A DNA stretch of 64,000 bases. Origin: Pedobacter cryoconitis. Its GTDB lineage: Bacteria > Bacteroidota > Bacteroidia > Sphingobacteriales > Sphingobacteriaceae. Of the stretch, positions 42,987 through 50,463 are shown piece after piece; the stretch's first letter is position 1, and every line of letters starts with the position of its first letter. The notes under the pieces were generated by a model. The model made no database searches, had not been told where the DNA came from, and worked only from the letters and a program-made list of their open reading frames with translations. Location: NCBI RefSeq assembly GCF_014200595.1, contig NZ_JACHCG010000003.1:124001-188000 (forward strand), read 5' to 3'. Made by a program: the position numbers and the translations under genes.

Positions 42987-44315
42987 ATGGCGAAAATACT
43001 TATTATTGAAGATGATCTAACTTTCTCACAGTTGTTAGAAGGCTTTCTTAAAAAGCATGGTCATGAACCTCATGTTGTTCATGATGTCAAAAGTACTTTC
43101 AAGATCATTTCGCAACACAATTTCGAACTCTTTCTGATAGATTACCGTCTTCCTGATGGAACCGGTCTTGATGTACTTGCACATTTGCGGGAAAACGGAT
43201 TAAATTATCCTGTGGTGATCATGACCAGTTTTAATGATGTAAGAACTGCGGTAAAATCAATCCAGCTTGGTGCAATAGATTATATTACAAAACCTGTGAA
43301 TCCGGATGAATTGCTGATGATCATCAAAGGCTCTCTGGAAAAAAAAGAAGAAAAGAGCCAGCCTGCTTCGGTTGAACATGAGGATTTCATTAAAGGAAAA
43401 AGTACTACAGCAGATAAGCTATATGCACATATAGACCTGGTTGCTCCGACAGATATGTCTGTGATTATCCAGGGAGAAAGCGGAACGGGTAAAGAATATG
43501 CAGCCCGTACCTTGCATACACAAAGTAAACGCAACACTAAACCTTTTGTCGCAATTGACTGCGGAGCCCTTTCTAAAGATCTGGCTGCAAGTGAATTGTT
43601 TGGTCATATTAAAGGTGCTTTTACAGGCGCTGTAAATGACAAAAAGGGGCAATTCGAAGCTGCTGAAGGTGGTACTTTATTTTTGGATGAAGTAGGAAAC
43701 CTGAGTTATGAAGTCCAGGTAAAACTGTTAAGAGCTTTGCAGGAAAGAGTGATCCAGCCTTTGGGCAGTACTAAAAAGATCCCTGTTAATGTGCGTATTA
43801 TTACCGCAACCAATGACGACCTGCTAACCAGCATCCAGAACGGTGAATTCCGGGAAGATCTGTATCACCGTTTAAACGAATTTAAAATTCTTTTACCTGC
43901 TTTACGTGATCGTGGTAAGGATCTGGAATTGTTTATCAATCATTTCATCAAACTTTCCAATACTGAACTGGACAGGAATGTACAACATCTTTCCGGCCCG
44001 GTTAAAGACCTGCTTTTGCAATATGACTGGCCAGGAAACCTGAGAGAACTGAAGAACGTGATTAAAAGGATGGTTTTACTGACCCCTACGGATACTGCCG
44101 GTATTGAATCACTGCCTGATGAAATGATATTAGCCATTAAACAGACTCCTAAACCAGGTGGCTCAGACCTTAAAGCAATCAATGAAAGCAATGAGAAAAC
44201 ACTGATCCTGGAAACATTGATTAAAGTGAAGTATAACAAATCAAAAGCAGCAAAACTTCTTAATATAGACAGAAAAACGCTTTACAGTAAAATGGAGCGT
44301 TACGAGATCGAATAA
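42987..44315 (+). CDS. Sigma-54-dependent response regulator (NtrC family)
   Basis: A 442-residue transcription activator. The receiver domain (1-120) has ILIIEDD and the phospho-acceptor Asp in FLIDYRLPDGTG (about 53). The AAA+ domain has Walker A GESGTGKE (about 165), the sigma-54 contact loop GAFTGA (about 213), Walker B GTLFLDEVG and an arginine-rich C-part. The C-terminus is a Fis-type helix-turn-helix (NKSKAAKLLNIDRKTLYSKM). The start at 42987 is chosen because it gives the standard MAKILIIEDD and because a promoter element overlaps the earlier ATG. A hybrid histidine kinase ends 2 nt from its stop on the opposite strand and is the likely partner. Confidence 0.92.
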   Translation: MAKILIIEDDLTFSQLLEGFLKKHGHEPHVVHDVKSTFKIISQHNFELFLIDYRLPDGTGLDVLAHLRENGLNYPVVIMTSFNDVRTAVKSIQLGAIDYITKPVNPDELLMIIKGSLEKKEEKSQPASVEHEDFIKGKSTTADKLYAHIDLVAPTDMSVIIQGESGTGKEYAARTLHTQSKRNTKPFVAIDCGALSKDLAASELFGHIKGAFTGAVNDKKGQFEAAEGGTLFLDEVGNLSYEVQVKLLRALQERVIQPLGSTKKIPVNVRIITATNDDLLTSIQNGEFREDLYHRLNEFKILLPALRDRGKDLELFINHFIKLSNTELDRNVQHLSGPVKDLLLQYDWPGNLRELKNVIKRMVLLTPTDTAGIESLPDEMILAIKQTPKPGGSDLKAINESNEKTLILETLIKVKYNKSKAAKLLNIDRKTLYSKMERYEIE

Positions 44316-44317
44316 GC

Positions 44318-46861
44318 TCAGCCAATTTTCTGATCTACTAATTGCATAAGTAAGCTGAGTCTTTTAATTAGGTATTCCAGCTTATCCTGATGCTTTTGCC
44401 TGATATCCTGTATTTCAGAAAGCTCAATTTCCATCGTCCGGAATTCTGCGGCAAGCTGTCCTGATCCCATCTGAGCTGTTCTGCCGGCAATACGGTGAAC
44501 AATTAACCTCGCCAAAGGCTGATCATTGGTGTGGATACTTTGCTGAAGTTCCACCATATCATGCTGGCAGTCTTCCTTGAATCTGTTCAGAATACTCAAT
44601 AACAATTCCTGATCACCAAAAGTCATCTTTTCTACAACTGTTGTATCCAGTGCAATTCCGGCAAATTCATCTGTTGATTGTTTTTCAGGTACTGATTTAA
44701 CTTTTTGTTGCTGAACTGTATCTTCTGGCAGCGTGGTTGTACTGAAAACATCAAGCAGATCACTTTCCCGGAATGGCTTCATAATCAATCCATCAAACCC
44801 CTGCTGCAATACTGATTCCAGTTCCTCCGGTAAAACCTGGGCAGTCATTGCATATACCTTAACATCTAAAGGAATCTTAGCTTTCATCAGGCCGCAAAGT
44901 TCTGCTCCTGAAATCTCAGGCATCCGCATGTCCATCAGGATATATTTAACTTCAGGATCCCAATCCGCAGCCAGCATAGCTGCTGGTGTGTTAAAACAGA
45001 CATGAGCAATGTTCTTTTTCGTAAAAATAATCTGACACAAATCCAGAATCAGCTGATCATCATCTACAACCCAGACTTTATCCTTCACATAAGTCCTTTC
45101 GCTGAGCTGTGGTGCTTTACTTTCTCCAACCGGTATAGCCGCGACTTTGAAAGTCAGATATACGGTAAAAACACTGCCTTCTCCAGGTTTACTTTTGACA
45201 TAAATCCGTCCATCCTGGTTTTCTACCAGTGATTTAATGATCGTAAGTCCAAGGCCTGCACCTGCTTTATTGTTCACTTCTTTATCAGGTGAATCAATCT
45301 GCTCAAATTCATTAAAAACACGACTGCTTTCTTCTTCAGTTAACCCGATGCCCGTATCCTTTACCATGAAAGTAAAATGCAGATTATCTGATTGCCGCTT
45401 GTAAAAAACGCTTAGCAGCACTTCCCCTATTTGTGTAAATTTAATGGCATTACTCAGCAGATTATACAAAATCTGTTTCAGTCTAAAGGCATCTCCAACT
45501 ACGAAATCAGTATCATGAAGCTCTATTTCTGTCCGCATTTTCAGGTTTTTCTGCTCAGCCTGCGGCTCCATGATCATAATCACTTCTTCTAAAAGCTCCC
45601 TGATATTAAAGGTTTTTTGCTGAAAGGTAAATTTTCCTGAGATAATCCGGTTATAGTCCAGAATCTCATTCACAATCTGGAGCAAATGCTCAGAAGAATG
45701 GTAAATCGCATCAATATCCTTCTTTTTAGGGTGTTCTTGCTCCCTGATGATTTCAGCATAGCCAATAATAGATTGCAAAGGCGTTCTTATTTCATGACTC
45801 ATATTGGAAAGAAAGCGTTGTTTTGCCATACCATGATACTCTGCTTCGTCCCTTGCGGCTTCCAGCTCTTTCCTGTAAACATTACTTTTCGTAATATCTG
45901 TCAAAATCAGATACAGTAACACGACGGTCAATAAGAAGAACCCGATCATAATGAAACTTATTCTCGTAATCCCGGTATTCACCACTGCTTTTGCTGCGAT
46001 ACCATTTTGCTCTATCTGCGCAACCACCTCTGCTTCTACTTTTCTCAGAATATCAAGCATCTGACGGATCAGCACGTCGTTCGCATTGGCAAGAATAGCT
46101 TCTCTGTCTAAAAAACGCGCACTTTTCAATTGCTGCTCTTTCGCTATAGTACGCAATGATTTCTCCAGTCCCTTTGCGATTACAGTCTCCCCTGCTAAAG
46201 CAATGGTATCCCTTTTTATCTTTTCTTCATTGGTAACCTGGTAAGATTTATCTTCTTCTTCCTTTTTCTTATTAAACAGGCGGTTGAAGAATCCTTTGCG
46301 TTGTTTGGATTCATCAACAGGCAATATCGTAACCGTGGAAGTCTTTTTTTCTGTCGTAACAATGGTGCTGTCTTGCTGCTGCTGTCCCTTGTTAACCAGC
46401 TCATTCAGCTTTTGAACTTCCTGAGTAAATGATTTATTATTGACCAGCCCCTCTCTGACTTTAAGGTAGCTGATAAACTGTTTGTCTCTTTGTACGAGCA
46501 GCTTTTCTATAGATTTAATCCTGCTCAACTGAACAGAATCAGCCACATACATCCCCCCTAAAGTATCCAGCATCAGCCTGAGCTGCCCGGATTGTTTAAA
46601 GAAGTTGCTGTAATTACCGGGTGAATTGAAAGCCAGGTTTTTTTGCTGCTGATCCAGACTTGCTATTTTCCGGGATACCATGTTAACCAGGCGCAACTTA
46701 ACGTTAGGCGTAGAGATCGTATCAACCGTATCAAGCATCTCATCAAAGGCTATTTTGCTGACGCCCCAGGCTAAAAAAAGGGCAAAGAAGGCCAGGGTGA
46801 AACCTATTATAATTTTGCCTTTGGCATCGCTTAAAAAACTTTTCCGGGAAACATCTATCAT
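44318..46861 (-). CDS. Hybrid sensor histidine kinase with receiver and HPt domains
   Basis: An 847-residue membrane kinase. Two transmembrane segments (about 15-33, IIIGFTLAFFALFLAWGV, and 300-320, ISFIMIGFFLLTVVLLYLIL) enclose a mainly helical sensor region without a named ligand-binding domain. HisKA has SNMSHEIRTPLQSIIGYAE (His near 354); HATPase has NLLSNAIKF and the G boxes DTGIGL and GAGLGLTI. A receiver domain with YILMDMRMPE (about 640) and an HPt domain with LIVHRIAGR (about 787) complete a full phosphorelay in one chain. A start at 46903 is possible but adds a hydrophobic stretch of no evident role. The HPt could pass phosphate to the NtrC-like regulator that converges on it. Confidence 0.9.
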   Translation of the reverse strand: MIDVSRKSFLSDAKGKIIIGFTLAFFALFLAWGVSKIAFDEMLDTVDTISTPNVKLRLVNMVSRKIASLDQQQKNLAFNSPGNYSNFFKQSGQLRLMLDTLGGMYVADSVQLSRIKSIEKLLVQRDKQFISYLKVREGLVNNKSFTQEVQKLNELVNKGQQQQDSTIVTTEKKTSTVTILPVDESKQRKGFFNRLFNKKKEEEDKSYQVTNEEKIKRDTIALAGETVIAKGLEKSLRTIAKEQQLKSARFLDREAILANANDVLIRQMLDILRKVEAEVVAQIEQNGIAAKAVVNTGITRISFIMIGFFLLTVVLLYLILTDITKSNVYRKELEAARDEAEYHGMAKQRFLSNMSHEIRTPLQSIIGYAEIIREQEHPKKKDIDAIYHSSEHLLQIVNEILDYNRIISGKFTFQQKTFNIRELLEEVIMIMEPQAEQKNLKMRTEIELHDTDFVVGDAFRLKQILYNLLSNAIKFTQIGEVLLSVFYKRQSDNLHFTFMVKDTGIGLTEEESSRVFNEFEQIDSPDKEVNNKAGAGLGLTIIKSLVENQDGRIYVKSKPGEGSVFTVYLTFKVAAIPVGESKAPQLSERTYVKDKVWVVDDDQLILDLCQIIFTKKNIAHVCFNTPAAMLAADWDPEVKYILMDMRMPEISGAELCGLMKAKIPLDVKVYAMTAQVLPEELESVLQQGFDGLIMKPFRESDLLDVFSTTTLPEDTVQQQKVKSVPEKQSTDEFAGIALDTTVVEKMTFGDQELLLSILNRFKEDCQHDMVELQQSIHTNDQPLARLIVHRIAGRTAQMGSGQLAAEFRTMEIELSEIQDIRQKHQDKLEYLIKRLSLLMQLVDQKIG

Positions 46862-46912
46862 TCGCTGGTTTTGATAATATCCAGTAAAGATAACAATGAT
46901 CAAAAGAATTTG

Positions 46913-47512
46913 TTACACGATAGTCCTGAAGGTTAGGTTTATTCTTGGCCGGGTAACTTTGGTAGTCTTTGGCAAACGGTGCAGCCAGTGCGTTTGTGTT
47001 GTTCCTTTCATGACCAGTAAACTCCCATTTTCCAGCAGCAATGAAACAACTTGTTTCGTCTCTTTATGTTTGAAAGCAAACTTACGTTCCGCACCAAAAC
47101 TTAAAGAAGCAATGGTGGTATTCCTGCCCAGTGACTTTTCGTCGTCACTATGCCACGCCATCCCTTCGTCACCATCATGGTATAAATTAAGCAGACAGGA
47201 ATTAAACCTGGCGCCGGTTTGCTGCTCTACTAAATTTTTCAAGGCCAGCAGATCCGGTGTCCATAACAAGGCATGTTTGGTTGTATTAGAATAAGTATAG
47301 GCATATTCTGCATCTCCATACCATGCAACTTTCCTTTTAGTGATGATATGTTTGCCAAAAATGACTGCTTCATCATTTTTCCAGATGACTTCATTCATCA
47401 GCCGCTCCAGATAGTAATTAAGTTTATCAGCGGGTATTAATTGTCCATAATAAACTACCTCACCATCATAAGGCAACAAATTCACTAATTCTCCGGTACT
47501 GAATAAATCCAT
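46913..47512 (-). CDS. AlkB family alpha-ketoglutarate-dependent DNA dealkylase
   Basis: A 199-residue Fe(II)/2-oxoglutarate dioxygenase that removes methyl adducts such as 1-methyladenine and 3-methylcytosine from DNA or RNA. The iron-binding HxD lies in MAWHSDDEKSLG (about 134), the distal His in THWLHRLPKT (about 180) and the 2OG-binding Arg region in RPRINLTFR at the C-terminus. The layout is closest to ALKBH2/3-type enzymes. The start overlaps the Ada-like zinc-domain gene by 28 bp, so it is the last gene of the alkylation-response operon 46913-49320. Confidence 0.93.
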   Translation of the reverse strand: MDLFSTGELVNLLPYDGEVVYYGQLIPADKLNYYLERLMNEVIWKNDEAVIFGKHIITKRKVAWYGDAEYAYTYSNTTKHALLWTPDLLALKNLVEQQTGARFNSCLLNLYHDGDEGMAWHSDDEKSLGRNTTIASLSFGAERKFAFKHKETKQVVSLLLENGSLLVMKGTTQTHWLHRLPKTTKVTRPRINLTFRTIV

Positions 47513-47754
47513 TTCTTATATAAGTTTCTTTTGCAATTTCCGCACGGACGAAATCCGTTTGCTATGGCCTGCTGTTCATCGGTAAAAAACACTCTGTTTT
47601 CCGCTTTCATTCGCTTTCCGCTTTTACAGTTCAGCAGCCCATAGATTTTTAGTTTCTTATTTCCACCTAAGGTAATTATACCTTGTCTGACCAGCATTCT
47701 CAGCCGGACAGCACTAATTTCTGTATGATTGATCAAATTTACAGGATTCATCAA
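47485..47754 (-). CDS. Stand-alone Ada-type metal-binding domain protein
   Basis: An 89-residue protein matching the N-terminal zinc domain of Ada: IYGLLNCKSGKRMKAENRVF, then FRPCGNCKR. In Ada four cysteines bind zinc, and one (Cys38 in E. coli) accepts methyl groups from phosphotriesters. Here only three cysteines are visible, and the position of the acceptor Cys, four residues before the first, is Tyr. It may therefore be a DNA-binding or structural module without methyl-acceptor activity. The gene sits between the 2OG oxygenase (2-nt gap) and alkB (28-bp overlap), in an operon that also encodes the AraC-methyltransferase part of Ada. An alternative start one codon in (47751) is possible. 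Confidence 0.8.
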   Translation of the reverse strand: MMNPVNLINHTEISAVRLRMLVRQGIITLGGNKKLKIYGLLNCKSGKRMKAENRVFFTDEQQAIANGFRPCGNCKRNLYKKWIYSVPEN

Positions 47755-47756
47755 AT

Positions 47757-48470
47757 TTAAGTTAATGCATCGTGAAATATGATCCCAACCGCATAACGTT
47801 CTCCACTTTGTACCTCACTGACCCCATGTTTCATTTTCATCTGATAATATCCTTTACTACCTTTTGCGGGTCTGAAATTGGTGGTGAACAACAACATATC
47901 GCCTTTGCGGGGTTTTAATACAATAACTTTGGACTGTGCCCTGGGATTTTGCTGGGTCAGGACAAATTCTCCACCTTCATAATCTTCTCCAGGCTCATTT
48001 AAAAACAGTACAAGTTGTATCGGAAAATAAAGATCTCCATAAAGATCCTGATGCAGCGTATTATATCCTCCCGGCCCATATTTCAAAATCAATACAGTTG
48101 CCTTAGTCTGCTGCTGCGCTTCACACCTTGTTAAAAATTCTTTATGAAGCAGCGGATATTGATTATCCAGATGAAGAACCTTCATCCAGGTATTCGCAAT
48201 CGGAGCAAGATAGGGATAAACTGTTGTTCTGACAGACTGGATCAAGGCTGGCAAAGGGTAATTGAAATACTTATATTCTCCGATACCAAAACGGTATCTT
48301 TCCATAACCACAGTCTTGCGATAACCATCCGGATTTTGATAACTACTGATCAATCCGGCACAATCCTCTGCCGTTAATAAATTTTTAAGCACAGCATAAC
48401 CCTGATCATGCATATTTTCTGTAACCCGCTGCCAGTCGGCAGCTGCTATTTTTTCTTCAACTGTCTTCAT
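47757..48470 (-). CDS. 2OG-Fe(II) oxygenase (prolyl-4-hydroxylase-like)
   Basis: A 237-residue cupin-fold dioxygenase. The metal motif HxD is in YNTLHQDLYGDLYFP (about 136-150), the distal His in MKMKHGVSEV (about 213) and the 2OG-binding Arg in SGERYAVGI. The strand EGGEFVLTQQNPRAQS is shared with prolyl hydroxylase-like 2OG-FeII oxygenases found beside Ada and AlkB genes in many bacteria. It lies 1 nt after the AraC-methyltransferase stop and 2 nt before the zinc-domain gene. A repair or demethylation role follows from that context, not from the domain itself. Confidence 0.85.
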   Translation of the reverse strand: MKTVEEKIAAADWQRVTENMHDQGYAVLKNLLTAEDCAGLISSYQNPDGYRKTVVMERYRFGIGEYKYFNYPLPALIQSVRTTVYPYLAPIANTWMKVLHLDNQYPLLHKEFLTRCEAQQQTKATVLILKYGPGGYNTLHQDLYGDLYFPIQLVLFLNEPGEDYEGGEFVLTQQNPRAQSKVIVLKPRKGDMLLFTTNFRPAKGSKGYYQMKMKHGVSEVQSGERYAVGIIFHDALT

Positions 48471-48471
48471 C

Positions 48472-49320
48472 TTATGCTTCGCTGGTTGCCATTGCCGCTT
48501 CCCACCCGATTATAGCAGTTTTACGCGTACTTCCCCAATGATACTGACCTAACGTGCCTGTAGACTGAATTATCCGGTGACAGGGAATAATAAAGGCCAC
48601 CGGATTAGCACCTATAGCTGAACCTACAGCCCGGGAAGCAGACGGCATTCCTATCTCTTTGGCAACTGCACCATAAGTTGTCAATTGTCCGGTCGGGATT
48701 TTCAATAAAGTCTCCCACACTTTCAACTGAAAATCTGTTCCTTTTAAATGTAATTTAATCTCACTGATGCGATCCCAGTCATGCGTAAAAATATAAAGGG
48801 CATGTTGTTGGGCAGCATCAGCAAATTGCCGGTAAACGGCATTGGGAAATTTGGTTTTTAAAATTTCCAGTGCATCTTCAGCAACATCAGCAAAAGCGAT
48901 ATGACAGATTCCCTTAGCAGTAGAAGCGACCAGGATGTTACCAAACGGGGTTTCAGCAAAGCTATAATTGATGGTCAGGTTCTCTCCCCCATTTTTATAT
49001 TCACCAGGGGTCATTCCTTCAATATTGACAAACAGATCATGCAGCCTGCTTGTTCCGGACAGACCGGTTTCAAAGGCAGTTTCAAATAGGGTCGCCTGAT
49101 TTTCTTTCAGCATTTTCTTCGCGTGTTCAACGGTCAGGTATTGCAGAAATTTCTTTGGGCTTACTCCTGCCCATTCTGTAAATAACCGTTGAAAGTGAAA
49201 GGGGCTGAGATTGATTTTTTCGGCAATTTCTTCCAGACCGGGCTGGGTTTTAAAGTTACCATTGATATAGCTGATTGCCTGGGCAATGCGGCTATAATTA
49301 GTTTCTTCCTGTGCTTTCAT
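48472..49320 (-). CDS. Bifunctional AraC-type regulator / methylated-DNA-cysteine methyltransferase
   Basis: About 282 residues combining the middle and C-terminal parts of Ada. The AraC helix-turn-helix region (about 10-100) contains LEEIAEKINLSPFHFQRLF and GVSPKKFLQYLTVEHAK. The methyltransferase domain (about 115-282) ends with the active site IPCHRII and the helix GWEAAM; Cys in PCHR accepts methyl from O6-methylguanine. The N-terminal zinc domain of classic Ada is absent and is encoded separately in the same operon. The ATG at 49320 is chosen over the GTG at 49347 because a -7 promoter element ends at 49347. It is the first gene of a four-gene operon. Confidence 0.92.
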   Translation of the reverse strand: MKAQEETNYSRIAQAISYINGNFKTQPGLEEIAEKINLSPFHFQRLFTEWAGVSPKKFLQYLTVEHAKKMLKENQATLFETAFETGLSGTSRLHDLFVNIEGMTPGEYKNGGENLTINYSFAETPFGNILVASTAKGICHIAFADVAEDALEILKTKFPNAVYRQFADAAQQHALYIFTHDWDRISEIKLHLKGTDFQLKVWETLLKIPTGQLTTYGAVAKEIGMPSASRAVGSAIGANPVAFIIPCHRIIQSTGTLGQYHWGSTRKTAIIGWEAAMATSEA

Positions 49321-49346
49321 TTTTTCGTATAATTGATTTGACCACA

Positions 49347-49354
49347 CAAAAATA
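49347..49354 (-). promoter_or_regulatory. -7 element of the alkylation-repair operon
   Basis: TATTTTTG on the minus strand matches TAnnTTTG and predicts transcription beginning about 20 nt before the ATG at 49320. There is no good -33 TTG at normal spacing, as expected if an activator is needed. Confidence 0.45.
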
Positions 49355-49402
49355 AAGACCAGAACAAGTTTTAACCACCCGAAACTTGCTCAGTTTCAAC
49401 AA

Positions 49403-49957
49403 TTATTTACTACCTGTAACTTCATTGAGTTCCTTCATATACAGATAGTAAGCAGCAATATAAGTCAGCTCATGATGCGCAGGTTTAGCAATAAACTCCT
49501 TAAAATCATCAATATCATTTTGAGTAAAACCCATTTTCACAAAAAAAGGCTGGGCAAGATCCCACTCTTCCAGGTTCACCTTTCTATTTTCAAGGCTCTT
49601 ATAGAGCTGTAAGGATTCTACAAATTGACGATAATCCTGCGTATCCTTAAACTTATCCATAAACCCGATCATTGTGCGGTAAGTAGCAGGCTGCCCCTCA
49701 TCCATTGCAGTGCGCAAAAAAGCAGAAAGCACTGATCCTTTCAACAGCACGCTATCCACATTTCCGTAGTTCCCGCAATGTTTTAAGATTTCAAGATCTC
49801 TTAAAAAAAGAGAATCATTTTGTAAAGTCTGATGTTTGGAAAAATAAGGCTCCTGATCAAGCACCTGGTTACAATCAATTCCTTTCTGTGCGAATGACAC
49901 TGAATTTGCTCCGAAAAGTAAGCTAACCAATAGCGTATAAAAAATATATTTCTTCAT
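49403..49957 (-). CDS. Hypothetical exported protein (184 aa)
   Basis: A 184-residue protein beginning MKKYIFYTLLVSLLFGANSV with a signal peptide ending VSFAQ. The mature part is helical, with two cysteines (GIDCNQVL and LKHCGNYG) that could form a disulfide, and a C-terminal helix ITYI-like segment LTYIAAYYLYMKELNEV. No family is recognised. An ATG at 49984 would add nine residues before the signal peptide. It is divergent from the first double-glycine peptide gene with 234 bp between. An immunity role for that system is possible only by position. Confidence 0.65.
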   Translation of the reverse strand: MKKYIFYTLLVSLLFGANSVSFAQKGIDCNQVLDQEPYFSKHQTLQNDSLFLRDLEILKHCGNYGNVDSVLLKGSVLSAFLRTAMDEGQPATYRTMIGFMDKFKDTQDYRQFVESLQLYKSLENRKVNLEEWDLAQPFFVKMGFTQNDIDDFKEFIAKPAHHELTYIAAYYLYMKELNEVTGSK

Positions 49958-50122
49958 AAAAAAATAGCCCTGCAAGGCAGACAAGGTAATAAAATCCGGT
50001 GATCAACATGAATTGTCAGCGTATATTTAAATAGCACAATTTCCGTAGTAACAAATAATGAATAAATTGAATAAGAAGCACCACCACGTTTTTAACTTCT
50101 TATTCTCTAATTTCGATTCAGC

Positions 50123-50169
50123 GTTTGACCAAAGAGGCGTACCCTGAAAAGCCTTCAATGAGTAAGGAA
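50123..50169 (+). promoter_or_regulatory. Conserved leader element upstream of peptide gene 1
   Basis: This 47-nt block recurs before the second peptide gene (54116-54163). It runs from GTTTG, then (A/G)CCAA, through GGCGTA, CCTGAAAAGCCTT and AATGAGTAAGGAA. GTTTG resembles the 3' part of a -7 element, so most of the block would be the 5' untranslated leader. It can form short GGC/GCC and CCTT/AAGG pairings. No known riboswitch is recognised. Confidence 0.65.
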
Positions 50170-50191
50170 CTATTCGTAACAAGCTATTATT

Positions 50192-50386
50192 ATGAAAAAA
50201 TTAGAGTTAAAAAATCTTGGTGTTCAGGAAATGAACGCGACGGAAATGCTAAATACCGAAGGCGGAAGTCTGCTGAGTTTCCTTGACGGACTACTTGGGG
50301 GTGTGAACACACTATTAGGCAATGTGGTGAATACTTTGAATAAAATATTATCTCCACTGATCAATATTGGCATCGGTCCTCTTTAA
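50192..50386 (+). CDS. Double-glycine leader peptide 1 (bacteriocin-like precursor)
   Basis: A 64-residue precursor. The leader MKKLELKNLGVQEMNATEML then NTEGG ends in a Gly-Gly cleavage site at residues 24-25, with hydrophobic and Glu positions (M-12, E-8, M-7) as in class II bacteriocin leaders, although -4 is Thr. The predicted mature peptide has 39 residues (SLLSFLDGLLGGVNTLLGNV and onward), is Leu/Gly/Asn-rich and has no cysteine. The next genes are a HlyD-type adaptor and an ABC exporter with C39 peptidase, the standard processing and export machinery. The leader is nearly identical to those of two peptides at 54188 and 54428. Toxin or signal activity is not proven. Confidence 0.85.
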   Translation: MKKLELKNLGVQEMNATEMLNTEGGSLLSFLDGLLGGVNTLLGNVVNTLNKILSPLINIGIGPL

Positions 50387-50412
50387 AAAATTAGAATTTA
50401 AAATTCTTACTG

Positions 50413-50447
50413 ATAACCGTTATGCCCGATTGAAGCATAACGGTTAT
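50413..50447 (+). terminator. Terminator/attenuator between peptide 1 and its exporter
   Basis: A 13-bp stem ATAACCGTTATGC and complement with a 9-nt loop is followed by TTT. It lies between the peptide gene and the adaptor gene, so the peptide can be made in excess of the exporter. The stem core CCGTTATGC/GCATAACGG is reused in the terminator at 54647-54675. Confidence 0.75.
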
Positions 50448-50463
50448 TTTATATGCTGCCTGT

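Noticed and set aside
48472..49347. A complete Ada protein
   Set aside because: The N-terminal zinc domain is missing; only AraC and methyltransferase parts are present.
50123..50169. A known riboswitch in the peptide leader
   Set aside because: The conserved words do not match any riboswitch consensus I know, and only weak pairings are visible.
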